A stretch of 7,009 nt of DNA from Prevotellaceae bacterium. GTDB taxonomy: Bacteria; Bacteroidota; Bacteroidia; Bacteroidales; UBA932. The first letter of the stretch is position 1, and every line of letters starts with the position of its first letter. Both the position numbers and the translations under genes were made by a program. The notes under the pieces are model-generated. The model searched no databases, had not been told where the DNA came from, and saw only the letters and a program-made list of their open reading frames with translations. Below, in pieces: positions 5,571-7,009 of this stretch. Where the stretch lies: assembly GCA_031278495.1 (NCBI GenBank), contig JAITKG010000171.1, forward strand, positions 1 through 7,009, in the 5' to 3' direction.

Positions 5571-5592
5571 TGTGATTAGTTGTTTAATGTGA
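5571..5592 (-). repeat. CACATTAAACA repeat upstream of tldD
   Basis: On the gene strand this reads CACATTAAACAACTAATCACA, ending about 15 bases before the tldD ATG and separated from it by an A-rich tract (a run of nine Ts on the plus strand at 5561-5569). It shares CACATTAAACA with the segment before tldE. Confidence 0.65.
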
Positions 5593-5636
5593 CCATACTA
5601 TATAAATATAACGAATAAACCGGTAATTTGCTGCAT

Positions 5637-5644
5637 CAAAAATA
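5637..5644 (-). promoter_or_regulatory. Candidate -7 box for tldD-tldE
   Basis: On the minus strand this reads TATTTTTG, an exact TAnnTTTG match, about 80 bases before the tldD ATG. No clear TTG is found at the -33 distance, so support comes from the -7 box alone. Such boxes can occur by chance in A/T-rich spacers. If it is real, tldD-tldE has its own promoter apart from pfp. Confidence 0.4.
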
Positions 5645-5667
5645 CAAAAAAATAAATATAATGCGCA

Positions 5668-6903
5668 TCAGTCCCAGTTGAGTATTTTCAGAAAGTCATA
5701 TTCTGCGGGGTTGGGGACGTATTTTTTTGCCGCTTCGTAGTCGTCGGGCGTAACAAAGTGCAAAACATATTTTATTATCGATTGTACAAACTGCCCGTCA
5801 ATATCGACTATGCGCGGCGGGATTTTGCCGGTTTTCGGGTCTTGCAGGTCGCGCAGGAAGAGCGGCGCTACATCGCCGAAATTATTTACATACACCATAC
5901 ATCCCGTATGCCCCGCTTTGAAGAGGTCATACACGCCAAAGCCCAACAGCGAGCAGTATTGGCGGTCGTAGGCAATAGGCACGTCGCAGCGTACTTCATA
6001 ACCTATTTCCACCGGGCGGATTTTCACTTTCAGCTTTAATGCCGAAATTTTATTTTCGATCATTTCGCAAAAGATATGCGCTTTGGAAACCTTTCCCAGT
6101 TCGGGATGCCCATGGTCGTCGTACGAAAAATTAACGCCCGATTTATTTATTTCCTCCTCGCTCAATTCATGGAAAACCCCTTCGGAAATAACCGCCGCGC
6201 CGTATTCTTCGCCCATAACTTTCCGCTTGAGGATGGACGAAATGACGAGGTTCACAATTTTGTCGCAGGTGATGGTTGTTTTATTAAACATTTCGGGTAT
6301 CACAATCATCGGGTAATGGCATGCCGCACCGATACCAAATGCCAGATGCCCTGCCGAACGCCCCATAGCCGCTACGATAAACCAGTTGGCGCTGGTGCGG
6401 GCGTCTTCATATACGACGGTAGCGATGTTCGCTCCTTCGGAACGCGCCGATTCATAACCAAACGTAGGCGTGCCGTTGGGTAACGGTAAATCGTTGTCAA
6501 TGGTTTTCGGGACGTGGATATTGGCTATCGGATATTTTTTATCTGCTAAGAATTTAGCTACGCGGTTCGCCGTAGAAGCCGTATCGTCGCCCCCTACGGT
6601 AACCAGCAGTTTGATGTTGTTTTTTTTGAAAAAATCGAGGTTGAAACGCTGTTCAAAATCTTCGCTGGTGGGTTTGTAGCGGCTCATGGTAATCGCCGAG
6701 CCGCCCCGGTTGAAGATATCGTCGGCAAACAGGAAATCAATGTCCGTTGTGCGTGGCGATTTTTGGAAAATACTGCTGTAGCCCCCATGCAAGCCGATGA
6801 CGCGATAGCCGTTCCTCAAAAAAACTTTCGCTACGCTGCCTACTACTGTGTTCATTCCCGGCGCAGGTCCGCCGCCGGTTAAAATTGCAATTGCATCATT
6901 CAT
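5668..6903 (-). CDS. pfp: Phosphofructokinase, predicted PPi-dependent
   Basis: The 411-aa enzyme phosphorylates fructose 6-phosphate to the 1,6-bisphosphate in the cytoplasm. The phosphate-donor loop GGGPAPGMN is at 10-18, the donor-specificity motif GGDDT at 104-108, and the catalytic loop PKTIDND at 132-138. MGRSAGHLA (180-188) and GYE (301-303) bind the sugar phosphate. ATP-dependent enzymes usually have GGDGS and PGTIDND. The aspartate in GGDDT and the lysine in PKTIDND are the known marks of pyrophosphate-dependent enzymes, whose reaction is reversible. Substrate choice is thus predicted from two residues and should be read as such. The ATG at 6901-6903 begins MNDAIAILTGGG, leaving no room for extension. 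A good -7 box lies 37 bases upstream. It is first of four minus-strand genes but probably a separate transcript from tldD. Confidence 0.92.
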   Translation of the reverse strand: MNDAIAILTGGGPAPGMNTVVGSVAKVFLRNGYRVIGLHGGYSSIFQKSPRTTDIDFLFADDIFNRGGSAITMSRYKPTSEDFEQRFNLDFFKKNNIKLLVTVGGDDTASTANRVAKFLADKKYPIANIHVPKTIDNDLPLPNGTPTFGYESARSEGANIATVVYEDARTSANWFIVAAMGRSAGHLAFGIGAACHYPMIVIPEMFNKTTITCDKIVNLVISSILKRKVMGEEYGAAVISEGVFHELSEEEINKSGVNFSYDDHGHPELGKVSKAHIFCEMIENKISALKLKVKIRPVEIGYEVRCDVPIAYDRQYCSLLGFGVYDLFKAGHTGCMVYVNNFGDVAPLFLRDLQDPKTGKIPPRIVDIDGQFVQSIIKYVLHFVTPDDYEAAKKYVPNPAEYDFLKILNWD

Positions 6904-6939
6904 GTTACTTATATTTATAAGGTGTTAAGATTTGAGGGA

Positions 6940-6947
6940 CAAAAGTA
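6940..6947 (-). promoter_or_regulatory. Candidate -7 box for the phosphofructokinase gene
   Basis: The minus strand reads TACTTTTG, an exact TAnnTTTG match. Transcription would start near 6933, giving a leader of about 30 bases to the ATG at 6903. No clear TTG stands at the -33 position; the upstream DNA is A/T-rich. The remaining bases to 7009 hold no gene I can support. Confidence 0.55.
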
Positions 6948-7009
6948 CAAAATTATTTTTAATTTCTGATTGCGCAGGGCATGAAAGGTAAAGAGCCACC
7001 AGCGCACTG

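Noticed and set aside
6981..7009. Start of a plus-strand gene (ATG AAA GGT ...) at the window edge
   Set aside because: Only nine codons are visible, with no TAnnTTTG box upstream on that strand and no recognisable sequence.

Overview
The window looks like chromosomal DNA from a member of the Bacteroidota, probably Bacteroidales. Exact TAnnTTTG promoter -7 boxes lie upstream of the plus-strand cassettes, tldD and the phosphofructokinase gene. No gene start has a convincing Shine-Dalgarno sequence; the leaders are A/T-rich instead. The intergenic gaps are full of short dispersed repeats. The assignment rests on these features and on remembered protein families, not on a database search.

Layout: positions 1-464 hold no gene. 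They contain five tandem 42-bp units, each with a perfect 18-bp palindrome, framed by near-identical palindromic flanks. An 8-bp CACATTAG repeat and an 87-bp element ending in a promoter follow. Positions 465-920 carry two small co-oriented genes. The first appears broken by a one-base frameshift; the second is a 74-aa protein resembling the DUF5647 family. The 87-bp promoter element then recurs at 985-1071 with one mismatch, ahead of a textbook MntA/HepT (nucleotidyltransferase/HEPN) toxin-antitoxin operon at 1093-1762.

From 1792 to 6903 all genes run on the minus strand, convergent with hepT. In transcription order they are a PPi-type phosphofructokinase, a TldD metallopeptidase with an apparent Tat/lipoprotein signal, its non-catalytic partner TldE/PmbA, and a class I methyltransferase with an N-terminal pair of CxxC motifs. 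TldD and TldE are expected to act as one heterodimeric protease. The phosphofructokinase is a core glycolytic enzyme, and the methyltransferase substrate is unknown.

The most notable points are: the plus-strand island built from two small two-gene cassettes behind the same duplicated promoter element; the frameshift in the first cassette; the palindromic 42-bp array; the mismatch in predicted localisation between TldD and TldE; and recurring repeats next to start codons.
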